The translations under genes and the position numbers were made by a program. The notes below the pieces were generated by a model, which worked only from the letters and a program-made list of their open reading frames with translations, had not been told where the DNA came from and made no database searches. Shown here piece after piece: positions 16,269-23,925 of a stretch of DNA of 43,049 bases; the first letter of the stretch is position 1, and each line of letters starts with the position of its first letter. The stretch spans positions 1 through 43,049 of the forward strand of contig CALUKX010000016.1 in the NCBI GenBank assembly GCA_944321335.1, written 5' to 3'. This DNA is from an uncultured Phocaeicola sp. (lineage in GTDB: Bacteria; Bacteroidota; Bacteroidia; Bacteroidales; Bacteroidaceae).

Positions 16269-17656
16269 TCCATTATCTTGCGGACTTGACGTTCACTCAA
16301 ACTAAGCCGCCTTGCAAGTTCAGCCCTTGAAATAGAAGAGTTACCTTTTATCAACCTAATCAATTCTTTCACTTCTTTTGGATCACTTTGGATCAGCTTT
16401 GGATCAGTCTTGGATCGCTTTGGATCATCCTGCCCTTCCCCAATTCTCCACATAACAACTCTAAAATCTTCTTCCTGATAAAATTCTGGGGTCTTTAATC
16501 CATATTCACGACATTTATTAATGATGTCCTCTGTACCCGTACCAACTTTTTCAATATAACCATTCCAATACATTGGATCGGCGAGTAAAGGATTTGTCGG
16601 TAATGACTTATGTGGACCATGCAGCTTTTGAACCGTAAGTCCATAAGGTAATGTCCCAGGGTTCCATACTTCCAGTCGATTACGAAACAACATAACCTGT
16701 ACACTGGCATTACTTGTATAATCCCTATGGCATACAGCATTGACAATAGCCTCTTTCACAGCATCCATTGGTAATTCGGGACGCGTCGGTACGGCCGCAT
16801 TTTCTCCTGCGTCACGAGTTCCCACCCAATTATCTATACGACTCATCACAAAGCTAGTTGCTTGATCCACTAATTCAAACACATCTCCCCGATAAATCTG
16901 ATAAACCGGCATTGGCTTCTCTACCACATTTCCGTAAAACTGAACACATTTTACTTCGGAAGTAATGAAATATTTTTGAGGTTTCTTTCCAAACAAAAGT
17001 AACGCTGCATTTGCTATTCGACCAGAATCGTCAATCAAATCCAAATGAGTAAGCAATGCTACAGGAGAAGTTTCTACAGGAAGAGGAAAATTTCTTTTTA
17101 AACGAGCCATATGAATAAAATTTCTCATTTTATTATCATCAAGGTCATCCAAAGTTGCCCCATTATCACATGAAGCATCAAAAGGTTTCCATCGAATATA
17201 TTCCTTTTCTTCCAAATACCGGATAAGTGAAGCATATACAGAAGTGCGCAATCCGTCAATATCCACAAAAGTTTTACGAACAATGTCACGTTCAACCTTC
17301 CGTATCAATGCAGTTTCTTTAGGATGTCTTTTATCTTCATCAATACTTTTGATGAAGATTAGCCGGCTTTTATGCAAACTTGCCGCCAAATCATACTCTC
17401 GTTCCGTTGGAGAAACTCCTTCTTCATCTTCATAACCATACAGATTTCCATACAATCCCAAATAGATATCACACATTTCTACTTCTTTCAGATACACGTG
17501 ACTTGTCGGAAACTCATTTGCTGGAACTTCCTCAAAAATAAATGGCTCAAAAAACTTACCCAACAATACATCTGTCCGTATATAATGACAAAGCATTACT
17601 CGTTCTTCAGCAAACTCACTTTGTACACTGCTTATAAATATTTTTATCCGTTTCAT
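16199..17656 (-). CDS. DUF4062 and HATPase_c_4 (RecG-like) protein with C-terminal helix-turn-helix
   Basis: A 485-residue soluble protein. Residues 1 to about 105 match DUF4062 (KIFISSVQSEFAEERVMLC, then 'CDIYLGLYGNLYG', 'SPTEREYDLA'), a TIR- or nucleotide-binding-like fold often seen in defence or signalling proteins. The middle and C-terminal part resembles the RecG-like ATP-binding regulators of COG2865: 'PELPMDAVKEAIVNAVCHRDY' (broken as family signature), LEVWNPGTLP, 'NPLLADPMYW' and EKVGTGTEDI. The end is a winged helix (ISRAELARRLSLSERQVRKI). A linker with DPK every seven residues (DPKRSKTDPKLIQSDPK) is encoded by GGATC repeats. It is monocistronic and AT-rich, likely acquired. Function is not established; regulator or defence sensor are both possible. 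Confidence 0.82.
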   Translation of the reverse strand: MKRIKIFISSVQSEFAEERVMLCHYIRTDVLLGKFFEPFIFEEVPANEFPTSHVYLKEVEMCDIYLGLYGNLYGYEDEEGVSPTEREYDLAASLHKSRLIFIKSIDEDKRHPKETALIRKVERDIVRKTFVDIDGLRTSVYASLIRYLEEKEYIRWKPFDASCDNGATLDDLDDNKMRNFIHMARLKRNFPLPVETSPVALLTHLDLIDDSGRIANAALLLFGKKPQKYFITSEVKCVQFYGNVVEKPMPVYQIYRGDVFELVDQATSFVMSRIDNWVGTRDAGENAAVPTRPELPMDAVKEAIVNAVCHRDYTSNASVQVMLFRNRLEVWNPGTLPYGLTVQKLHGPHKSLPTNPLLADPMYWNGYIEKVGTGTEDIINKCREYGLKTPEFYQEEDFRVVMWRIGEGQDDPKRSKTDPKLIQSDPKEVKELIRLIKGNSSISRAELARRLSLSERQVRKIMDQLRAEKRLIRKGGTTGEWIIIE

Positions 17657-17704
17657 TCTTAATTAACCAATTATCAATTTTCAACTTTTCGTTTTGCATC
17701 TTTC

Positions 17705-17720
17705 AAGGTAATATTACCTT
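17705..17720. promoter_or_regulatory. 16-bp perfect palindrome in the leader of the DUF4062 gene
   Basis: AAGGTAATATTACCTT reads the same on both strands. It sits about 50 bp upstream of the start codon and about 80 bp downstream of the predicted transcription start, a natural place for a repressor site. The encoded protein ends in a winged helix, so autoregulation is possible. Confidence 0.5.
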
Positions 17721-17809
17721 CTTATTGTAATGCTTTGCTCCTGTTTGAATATCGGTACAATCTTCAGTTTATTAAAATCTTAATCTATACATAGAATTGA
17801 CTTATTTTA

Positions 17810-17817
17810 CAAATATA
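17810..17817 (-). promoter_or_regulatory. -7 box of the DUF4062 gene
   Basis: On the minus strand this reads TATATTTG, a perfect TAnnTTTG match, predicting a leader of about 145 bases. Confidence 0.5.
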
Positions 17818-18604
17818 TTATTTTTACGGACAACTAAGCACAACTGCATTTTATTAATTTGCATTTTCTTTCCGTCCTTGAGAGACAAGCCAGAAAAGTC
17901 AACCTAATTCATTTTGCCGTTCTGAATTCGCAAAAATCAAAAACGCCAATAATAGTTTGACAAATTATCAAAATGACAAATGGAAGGCTTGAGAATCGGA
18001 AATATCCGGGCCGTGTACAGGAAGTACCAGATTTTTGGATTCTCACGCCTTCAGTCATTATCATTCCGTCAAGCAGACAAGCGATTCTTATTCTTTTATC
18101 AAGCAGAAACAGAAATAGGCTGAATTTACTCATGTCTCTAAGCAAATTACATGACGAAAAGATAACGCCTTTATGCTTGTCTTCAAGCCTCATCTAGCTT
18201 GATTTTACATTAGAAATTAAAAAATAAGAACAAACTTAAAAAAGTTCAAGGCGTTTTTATGAAAACGTCTAGAGGGAATTTTATTTTGTCTTGAACTTTT
18301 CTTCATTTCTTCAAGGACTTTTTCCCAATTTTCATTGAAAAAACATGCATTTTATCTCGAATTACCAAAGCAATATGCATATACATGTACATTTTTATGC
18401 TTTTATTTTCCCAGAATGATGAAATGACACAAAGGGCATGTAAGCTCATCCTTTTATAAACAAGCAGAACGAAAGCTTATACAGACAATTCCTTACATAT
18501 TGCATCTGCAGGCCAACATAAGGGCGGAAGCTTTGATTCCGATATTTTTCTGCAGTTTTTTTCACTAAAAAGGCAGAAAATATAGGAAAGATCAAATAAA
18601 TCGT

Positions 18605-18612
18605 TATATTTG
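18605..18612 (+). promoter_or_regulatory. -7 box of the btu operon
   Basis: TATATTTG is a perfect TAnnTTTG match placed directly before the cobalamin riboswitch; transcription would begin near 18620. Confidence 0.6.
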
Positions 18613-18621
18613 CCTTATGTT

Positions 18622-18795
18622 TTGTTCCGCAGGCGTTCCATTGCGAATCCTCGGATGAAAAGGGAATCGGGTGAAAGTCCCGGACAGTCCCGCTGCTGTA
18701 AGCTCCAAAAATGAGTGTTTTTCCTATCTTTTGCCACTGTACATTTTGTATGGGAAGGCCGGAAAAACCGGAGTAAGTCAGAAGACCTGCAAAAC
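18622..18795 (+). ncRNA. Cobalamin riboswitch
   Basis: The conserved core is present in order: AAAAGGGAATCGGGTGAAAG (18658-18677), then CCCGCTGCTGTAAGC (18689-18703), the B12-box segment GCCACTG (18733-18739), TGGGAAGGC (18751-18759) and AGTCAGAAGACCTGC (18776-18790). The closing stem is GCAGG (18629-18633) with CCTGC (18786-18790). Downstream, GGGAAACA at about 18825 can pair with TGTTTCC at about 18890 as part of the expression platform. Binding of adenosyl- or other cobalamin should lower expression of the btu genes that follow. Confidence 0.95.
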
Positions 18796-18934
18796 CGTAA
18801 GTCGTACTTGTCACCTCGAGGAAAGGGAAACAAGGTTATGCATTTGTAAACAACAACCTTATTACTTGTCTGGAATATGTTTCCTCCCGTTGTCCGGATC
18901 GGATAAGGGCATTATTCCTATTGTATCTATCTGT

Positions 18935-20074
18935 ATGAAACTGAATAGAATAATACTATCTGCCAATATAGTACTTATAGTCTTGCTCCTGTCGGCCTGT
19001 GGCGGACAGAGCAAGACTTCCTTTACCCAAGCCGGTGACACAATCCGCCTGAGTTATGCAGAAAATCTGAACATCATCAAGTATAATGATTATACGGTAG
19101 TGGGCTTGCGTAACCCGTGGGATACGTTGCAAACATTACATACCTACATCTTGATCGACAAGGTAAAGCCTCAACCCGACAATCTCCCGGAAGGAACCGT
19201 TGTGAAAGTTCCTTTGGAGCAATCGTTGGTATATTCATCTGTACATTGCGGACTTATCGACGAATTGGGGGCACCTCAAAGTATCAAAGGGGTGTGCGAC
19301 CTGCAATACATCAACCTGCCGTTCATTCAAGAAGGCTGTAAAAAAGGAATGATTACAGATGCCGGCAACAGTATGAACCCTGATATCGAGAAAGTTATCG
19401 ATATGCATTCCGATGCGATTCTGCTCTCCCCTTTCGAAAACAGTGGAGGTTATGGACGGATAGAAAAACTGAGTATCCCGATCATCGAATGTGCCGACTA
19501 TATGGAAACGTCTGCTTTAGGACGGGCGGAATGGATGAAGTTCTTCGGAATGCTCTACGGGAAAGAAGCCGAAGCCGACTCGCTGTTCACACAGATAGAA
19601 AATCGATACCAAAGTTTGAAGAAACAGGTGGCCGACCTGCCTGACAAACCGAAAATCTTGAGTGAACTGAAAACCGGTTCTTCCTGGTATGTACCCGGAG
19701 GAGAAAGTACCAGCGGAAAACTGATGACAGATGCCGGCGGACAATATATATTTGCCGACATAGCCAAAAGCGGTTCGGTAGCCCTGTCATTCGAAACCGT
19801 ATTCGACAAAGCACAACATGCCGATATCTGGCTATTCAAGTACAATCAGGAAAAGGACAAGACCTATAAAGAGTTGAAAAGCGACTATGCACCATACGCC
19901 AATTTTGACGCATACAAGAAACGTCGGATTTACGGATGCAATACCAAATACATCCATTTCTACGAAGATCTGCCTTTCCATCCGGAGATTCTGTTGGAAG
20001 ATTTGATTAAAATATTTCATCCGGGAGTATTGGGCGAGGATAGTCCGAAATATTTTCATAAATTAGCCGAATAA
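18935..20074 (+). CDS. btuF: Cobalamin ABC transporter substrate-binding lipoprotein
   Basis: A 379-residue periplasmic binding protein of the FecB/BtuF family. The chosen ATG at 18935 gives a lipoprotein signal ending in LLLSAC, with lipidated C22; longer reading into the riboswitch region is not credible. The body has the type III binding-protein pattern ('VDMHSDAILLSPFEN'-like central region, 'GKLMTDAGGQYIFADIAKSG' split here as the second-lobe signature). Together with the cobalamin riboswitch and the downstream permease and ATPase genes this points to corrinoid uptake rather than haem or siderophore. It is the first gene of the operon. No BtuB receptor lies nearby. Confidence 0.88.
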   Translation: MKLNRIILSANIVLIVLLLSACGGQSKTSFTQAGDTIRLSYAENLNIIKYNDYTVVGLRNPWDTLQTLHTYILIDKVKPQPDNLPEGTVVKVPLEQSLVYSSVHCGLIDELGAPQSIKGVCDLQYINLPFIQEGCKKGMITDAGNSMNPDIEKVIDMHSDAILLSPFENSGGYGRIEKLSIPIIECADYMETSALGRAEWMKFFGMLYGKEAEADSLFTQIENRYQSLKKQVADLPDKPKILSELKTGSSWYVPGGESTSGKLMTDAGGQYIFADIAKSGSVALSFETVFDKAQHADIWLFKYNQEKDKTYKELKSDYAPYANFDAYKKRRIYGCNTKYIHFYEDLPFHPEILLEDLIKIFHPGVLGEDSPKYFHKLAE

Positions 20075-20087
20075 ACAGAAACAGACA

Positions 20088-21122
20088 TTGAACAGATCGA
20101 AAGGATATATATACGGGATTGTACTGGTTATCGCGGTACTTTTATTGGCCGGAGCAAATCTGCTCTTCGGCTCGGTTGACATTCCCGCCAAATCGGTCTT
20201 TCAGATTCTGTCGGGCAATCCGGTAGAGAAATCAAGCTGGAGCTATATCATTTGGGAATCGCGTGTTCCTCAATGCATTACCGCCATGCTGTGTGGAGCT
20301 GCCCTATCGGCATCGGGACTCATGTTGCAGACTGTGTTCAACAATCCCTTGGCCGATTCATCCATTCTGGGAATCAGTTCCGGTTCGAGTCTGGGAGTTG
20401 CTCTGGTCATGCTTGCCGGAGGCAGTACACTTTCGGCCGGAAGTTTCGTGCTTTCAGGATTCATCTCTGTCCTTGTCGGAGCTTTTCTCGGTGCCATTGC
20501 CGTGATGGCATTGATCCTTTTCCTGTCCACACTCATCAAAAACAGCACCATGTTATTGATAGCCGGTATCATGATCGGTTATGTAACTTCGTCGGTAATC
20601 TCACTCCTTAATTTCTTTTCCACCCAAGAGGGCGTGCACTCATTCGTTATCTGGGGATTGGGAAACTTCGGAGGAGTATCATTGGAACAACTCCCCTATT
20701 ATTCGGCAGCCATCCTTATCGGACTGATTCTTTCAGTCCTACTGATCAAACCGCTGAATGCACTTCTGCTGGGTCCCCGATATGCAGAGAATCTAGGAAT
20801 CAATATCCGACGTATCCGTAACCTGCTTCTGCTGGCAACGGGATTACTCACAGCCATAACGACGGCCTTCTGCGGACCGATTGCGTTTATCGGGCTGGCA
20901 GTACCTCATCTGGCACGTCTGATGCTTGGGACATCCAATCATAACTCCTTGCTTCCGGTTACAATGCTTACCGGAAGTGCAACGGCACTGCTATGTAACC
21001 TGATATGCAGCATTCCAGGAGAAATGGGACTGATTCCGCTCAATGCCGTAACCCCCATTCTTGGAGCGCCGGTCATCATCTACGTGATTATCAACCAACG
21101 CAAGATACAGTATTTCAATTGA
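20088..21122 (+). CDS. btuC: Cobalamin ABC transporter permease
   Basis: A 344-residue inner-membrane permease of the FecCD/BtuC family with about ten hydrophobic segments. Family motifs include SRVPQCITAMLCGAALSASG, 'NPLADSSILGISSGSSLG' and, near the C-terminus, 'GPIAFIGLAVPHLARLMLG'. No ATG is available before the conserved N-terminal region, so the TTG at 20088 is the likely start, 13 bases after the btuF stop. It forms the membrane channel through which cobalamin passes, paired with the ATPase encoded two bases downstream. Confidence 0.9.
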   Translation: MNRSKGYIYGIVLVIAVLLLAGANLLFGSVDIPAKSVFQILSGNPVEKSSWSYIIWESRVPQCITAMLCGAALSASGLMLQTVFNNPLADSSILGISSGSSLGVALVMLAGGSTLSAGSFVLSGFISVLVGAFLGAIAVMALILFLSTLIKNSTMLLIAGIMIGYVTSSVISLLNFFSTQEGVHSFVIWGLGNFGGVSLEQLPYYSAAILIGLILSVLLIKPLNALLLGPRYAENLGINIRRIRNLLLLATGLLTAITTAFCGPIAFIGLAVPHLARLMLGTSNHNSLLPVTMLTGSATALLCNLICSIPGEMGLIPLNAVTPILGAPVIIYVIINQRKIQYFN

Positions 21123-21124
21123 CC

Positions 21125-22153
21125 ATGAAGACATCGGATATCGTTATCGAAGCAAAGAATCTCAGCATCGGTTATGCCAACCGGCATAAACAGGAAGTGG
21201 TACACAGTCAGCTCGATTTCTGTCTGTACCGCGGTGAACTGACATGTCTTCTCGGAGCCAACGGCGCTGGCAAATCGACCCTTCTCCGTACATTGGCCGG
21301 TGTACAGAAACCGTTACGAGGTGAATTGAAACTATTGGGACAACCCATCCAAAACTATTCGGAAAAGGAACGCTCCCGCACGATCGGTATTGTACTGACC
21401 GACAAGACTCAGGCAGGTGGACTGACCGTCAGAGAACTTGTTGCTCTGGGCCGTCAGCCACACACCGGTTTCTTCGGCAGATTAAATTTGAAAGACAATG
21501 AAATCATCGATTATGCCCTGGATGCTGTAGGGATAGCTCACAAAGCATCCAAATATACAGCCGAGCTTTCGGATGGAGAACGTCAGAAAGTAATGATTGC
21601 CAAAGCTTTGGTGCAGGAATGTCCGCTCATCCTTCTTGATGAGCCAACTGCTTTTCTGGACGTGGTAAGCCGAATCGAAATCATGCATCTGCTGCACCAG
21701 TTGGCACAGAAGGAACAGAAAGCGATCCTTCTTTCCACCCACGACATCGAACAGGCGTTGGTGTTGGCCGACAAACTTTGGTTGATGACCGATGCTAATG
21801 GACTGGAATGTGGAGTAACGGAAGACATCATACTGAACAACCGGATGGACACTCTTTTCCCTGAAAAGGATATCCGTTTCGACCTGACACACGGAATCTA
21901 TTCCCCGACCGTCAAAGGCAACCATTCGCTCTACCTTACAGCCGACAATGAAACACTCAGACATTGGGCACAGAATGCACTGAACCGGAACGGATATCTC
22001 TGCCATACACCTGAAAAAAACACCAGTTCCGACAATGATTCATTCTTTCTGCATATCAACGAAAACCACATACTCACACTGCACCGATCAAATAAAAGTA
22101 TCGAATTCAATTCATTTGAAGCCCTATTGGATGCTATAAAGGAATGGGAGTGA
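21125..22153 (+). CDS. btuD: Cobalamin ABC transporter ATP-binding protein
   Basis: A 342-residue ATPase. Walker A GANGAGKST is at residues 44-52, the signature LSDGE at 148-152 and Walker B LILLDEP at 168-174, with an H-loop in LLSTHDIEQAL. The ATG at 21125 lies two bases after the btuC stop and gives the normal ABC start. After the ABC domain (to about residue 235) there is an extra C-terminal region of about 100 residues ('DIRFDLTHGIYSPT' onward) not found in Escherichia coli BtuD. Signature LSDGE instead of LSGGQ is a variant I associate with iron/B12-type ATPases in this phylum. Confidence 0.9.
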   Translation: MKTSDIVIEAKNLSIGYANRHKQEVVHSQLDFCLYRGELTCLLGANGAGKSTLLRTLAGVQKPLRGELKLLGQPIQNYSEKERSRTIGIVLTDKTQAGGLTVRELVALGRQPHTGFFGRLNLKDNEIIDYALDAVGIAHKASKYTAELSDGERQKVMIAKALVQECPLILLDEPTAFLDVVSRIEIMHLLHQLAQKEQKAILLSTHDIEQALVLADKLWLMTDANGLECGVTEDIILNNRMDTLFPEKDIRFDLTHGIYSPTVKGNHSLYLTADNETLRHWAQNALNRNGYLCHTPEKNTSSDNDSFFLHINENHILTLHRSNKSIEFNSFEALLDAIKEWE

Positions 22154-22328
22154 ATGTTCAACTATCTTTTTGGATATCACAATTCTTGATTCTCGTGCTC
22201 CATGCACTTATTTTCATTAATCAAGTATTATTTTTATTATTTTATAGTCAATTCATCTTACAATGATATCGGCTATTTTGTCATATCAAAATATATGACT
22301 AACTTTACCCCAACAACATGAATATACA

Positions 22329-23834
22329 ATGATTACAGCGGAAAATATCTTATTAATCGGTTCAATTCTGATTTTCACCAGCATCCTGATCAGCAAGACA
22401 GGATACCGTTTCGGTATTCCTACATTGCTTTTGTTTCTCATAGTAGGTATGCTGTTCGGTAGCGACGGATTAGGTATTCAGTTCAACAGTGCCTCCGATG
22501 CCCAATTCATCGGCATGATGGCCTTGAGTATCATTCTGTTCTCGGGTGGTATGGATACGAAGTTCCACGACATCAAACCGGTACTCACACAAGGAATCCT
22601 GCTTTCTACCGTAGGTGTATTGATAACGACGACATTGACCGGTCTGTTTATCTTTTTCCTGTCCGACCATACTAAGGCCAACATCGAACTGACGCTGCTC
22701 GCTTCCTTGTTGCTGGCAGCCACCATGTCATCCACCGATTCGGCCTCCGTGTTCAACCTACTCCGTTCACAACGAATGAACCTGAAGGAGAATCTACGGC
22801 CGATGCTGGAGCTGGAAAGTGGTAGTAACGACCCGATGGCCTACATGCTCACCATCGTGCTGATTCAGGTTATCAGTAGTGGGAGCCATCTGGATCTGGT
22901 AGTTCTGTTCAAGGATTTGTTCGTCCAGTTCTTGTTCGGCGGCGTAATCGGTTATGCCTTCGGACGTTTTTCGGTATGGCTCATCAACCGTATTAACCTG
23001 TCCAACAGCTCGTTATATTCCATCTTGTTGCTCAGCCTTGTATTCATCACATTTACGTTGACCGATCTGGTTCATGGAAACGGCTATCTCGCTGTCTATA
23101 TTGCAGGTGTGGTAACCGGAAATGCGAAACTCGCCTATCGGAAAGAAACGAATACTTTCATGAGCGGACTGACCTGGTTGTTCCAGATTATCATGTTCCT
23201 TACATTGGGATTGTTGGTGAACCCATACGAAATGCTTTCCGTGGCTGGAGTAGCTATATTGATTGGTGTTTTCATGATTGTGGTGGCACGTCCGGTAAGT
23301 GTATTTGCCTGTCTGTTGCCTTTCCGCGGCATCAGCAATAAAGCCCGTTTGTTTGTATCGTGGGTAGGATTACGCGGTGCAGTACCGATTATTTTCGCCA
23401 CATATCCGGTTATTGCCAAAATTCCAGGCTCGCATCAACTCTTTAACATTGTATTCTTCATCACGCTCCTGTCACTGGTCATACAAGGAATGACAATTTC
23501 TTCTGTAGCACGTTGGCTGAAACTCGACCTGCCGGAAGAAAAGGAAGGAAATGAATTCGGTGTTGAACTACCAGATGAGATAGATACACAATTGAAAGAT
23601 ATGACTCTAACCGAAGAAGCCCTTCGTAATGGCAATCGTCTGATGGATATGAATATCCCGAAAGGATCATTGGTCATGTTGGTAAAACGCGGCAATGAAT
23701 TCATTATCCCCAACGGACAGGTGGAATTGAAGATAGGCGACAAACTGCTGTTCATTTCGGACAACAAGAAAGTAGATCCGACCCAGAATCTTGTAACCGA
23801 GAAAACGACTACGAATCCAGTACAAGAAGACTAA
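22329..23834 (+). CDS. Potassium/proton antiporter (CPA1 type with RCK_C domain)
   Basis: A 501-residue inner-membrane antiporter. Residues 1 to about 385 form a Na+/H+ exchanger domain with about twelve hydrophobic segments and motifs such as LLLAATMSSTDSASVFNLLR and LELESGSNDPMAYMLT, which resemble NhaP2/CvrA. The C-terminus (about 400-485) is a TrkA_C/RCK_C domain ('DMNIPKGSLVMLVKRGNEF', 'GDKLLFISDNKK'), which binds a ligand or nucleotide. Such proteins move K+ (or Na+) outward in exchange for protons. A near-consensus -7 box TAACTTTA lies at 22300-22307. The gene stands alone and ends at a bidirectional terminator. Confidence 0.9.
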   Translation: MITAENILLIGSILIFTSILISKTGYRFGIPTLLLFLIVGMLFGSDGLGIQFNSASDAQFIGMMALSIILFSGGMDTKFHDIKPVLTQGILLSTVGVLITTTLTGLFIFFLSDHTKANIELTLLASLLLAATMSSTDSASVFNLLRSQRMNLKENLRPMLELESGSNDPMAYMLTIVLIQVISSGSHLDLVVLFKDLFVQFLFGGVIGYAFGRFSVWLINRINLSNSSLYSILLLSLVFITFTLTDLVHGNGYLAVYIAGVVTGNAKLAYRKETNTFMSGLTWLFQIIMFLTLGLLVNPYEMLSVAGVAILIGVFMIVVARPVSVFACLLPFRGISNKARLFVSWVGLRGAVPIIFATYPVIAKIPGSHQLFNIVFFITLLSLVIQGMTISSVARWLKLDLPEEKEGNEFGVELPDEIDTQLKDMTLTEEALRNGNRLMDMNIPKGSLVMLVKRGNEFIIPNGQVELKIGDKLLFISDNKKVDPTQNLVTEKTTTNPVQED

Positions 23835-23851
23835 ATCCAATTCATACACAG

Positions 23852-23902
23852 AAATCCCCGTTGCACGGAATTTTTCTTTTTCCGTAAAACGGGGATTTTA
23901 TT
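23852..23902. terminator. Bidirectional terminator between convergent genes
   Basis: AAATCCCCGTT (23852-23862) pairs with AACGGGGATTT (23888-23898), with an inner ACGGAA/TTCCGT stem. T-rich sequence on both sides suits the antiporter gene and the convergent ABC-F gene. Confidence 0.8.
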
Positions 23903-23925
23903 ATCAGGCTGAAACTAGTTTATTT

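Larger units (their letters stand above)
17657..18604. other. About 950-bp AT-rich non-coding stretch with promoter, palindrome and large hairpins
   Basis: No convincing gene. The left part holds the promoter and palindrome of the DUF4062 gene. At 17983-17997 and 18035-18052 there is a 15-bp inverted repeat with one mismatch, GAAGGCTTGAGAATC against GATTCTCACGCCTTC. At 18240-18250 and 18290-18300 there is a perfect 11-bp repeat AAAAGTTCAAG/CTTGAACTTTT enclosing an inner CGTTTT/AAAACG hairpin. Short motifs such as TCAAGC recur between 18070 and 18200. Overlapping ORFs of 74 and 94 codons on both strands across the first repeat look like by-products of the inverted repeat. Confidence 0.55.

Noticed and set aside
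17909-18197. Overlapping 94- and 74-codon ORFs on opposite strands
   Set aside because: They mirror each other across an inverted repeat and lack ribosome-binding sites; more likely a repeat element than proteins.
18671-18934. Upstream extension of the btuF reading frame
   Set aside because: It runs through the cobalamin riboswitch; the lipoprotein signal begins at 18935.
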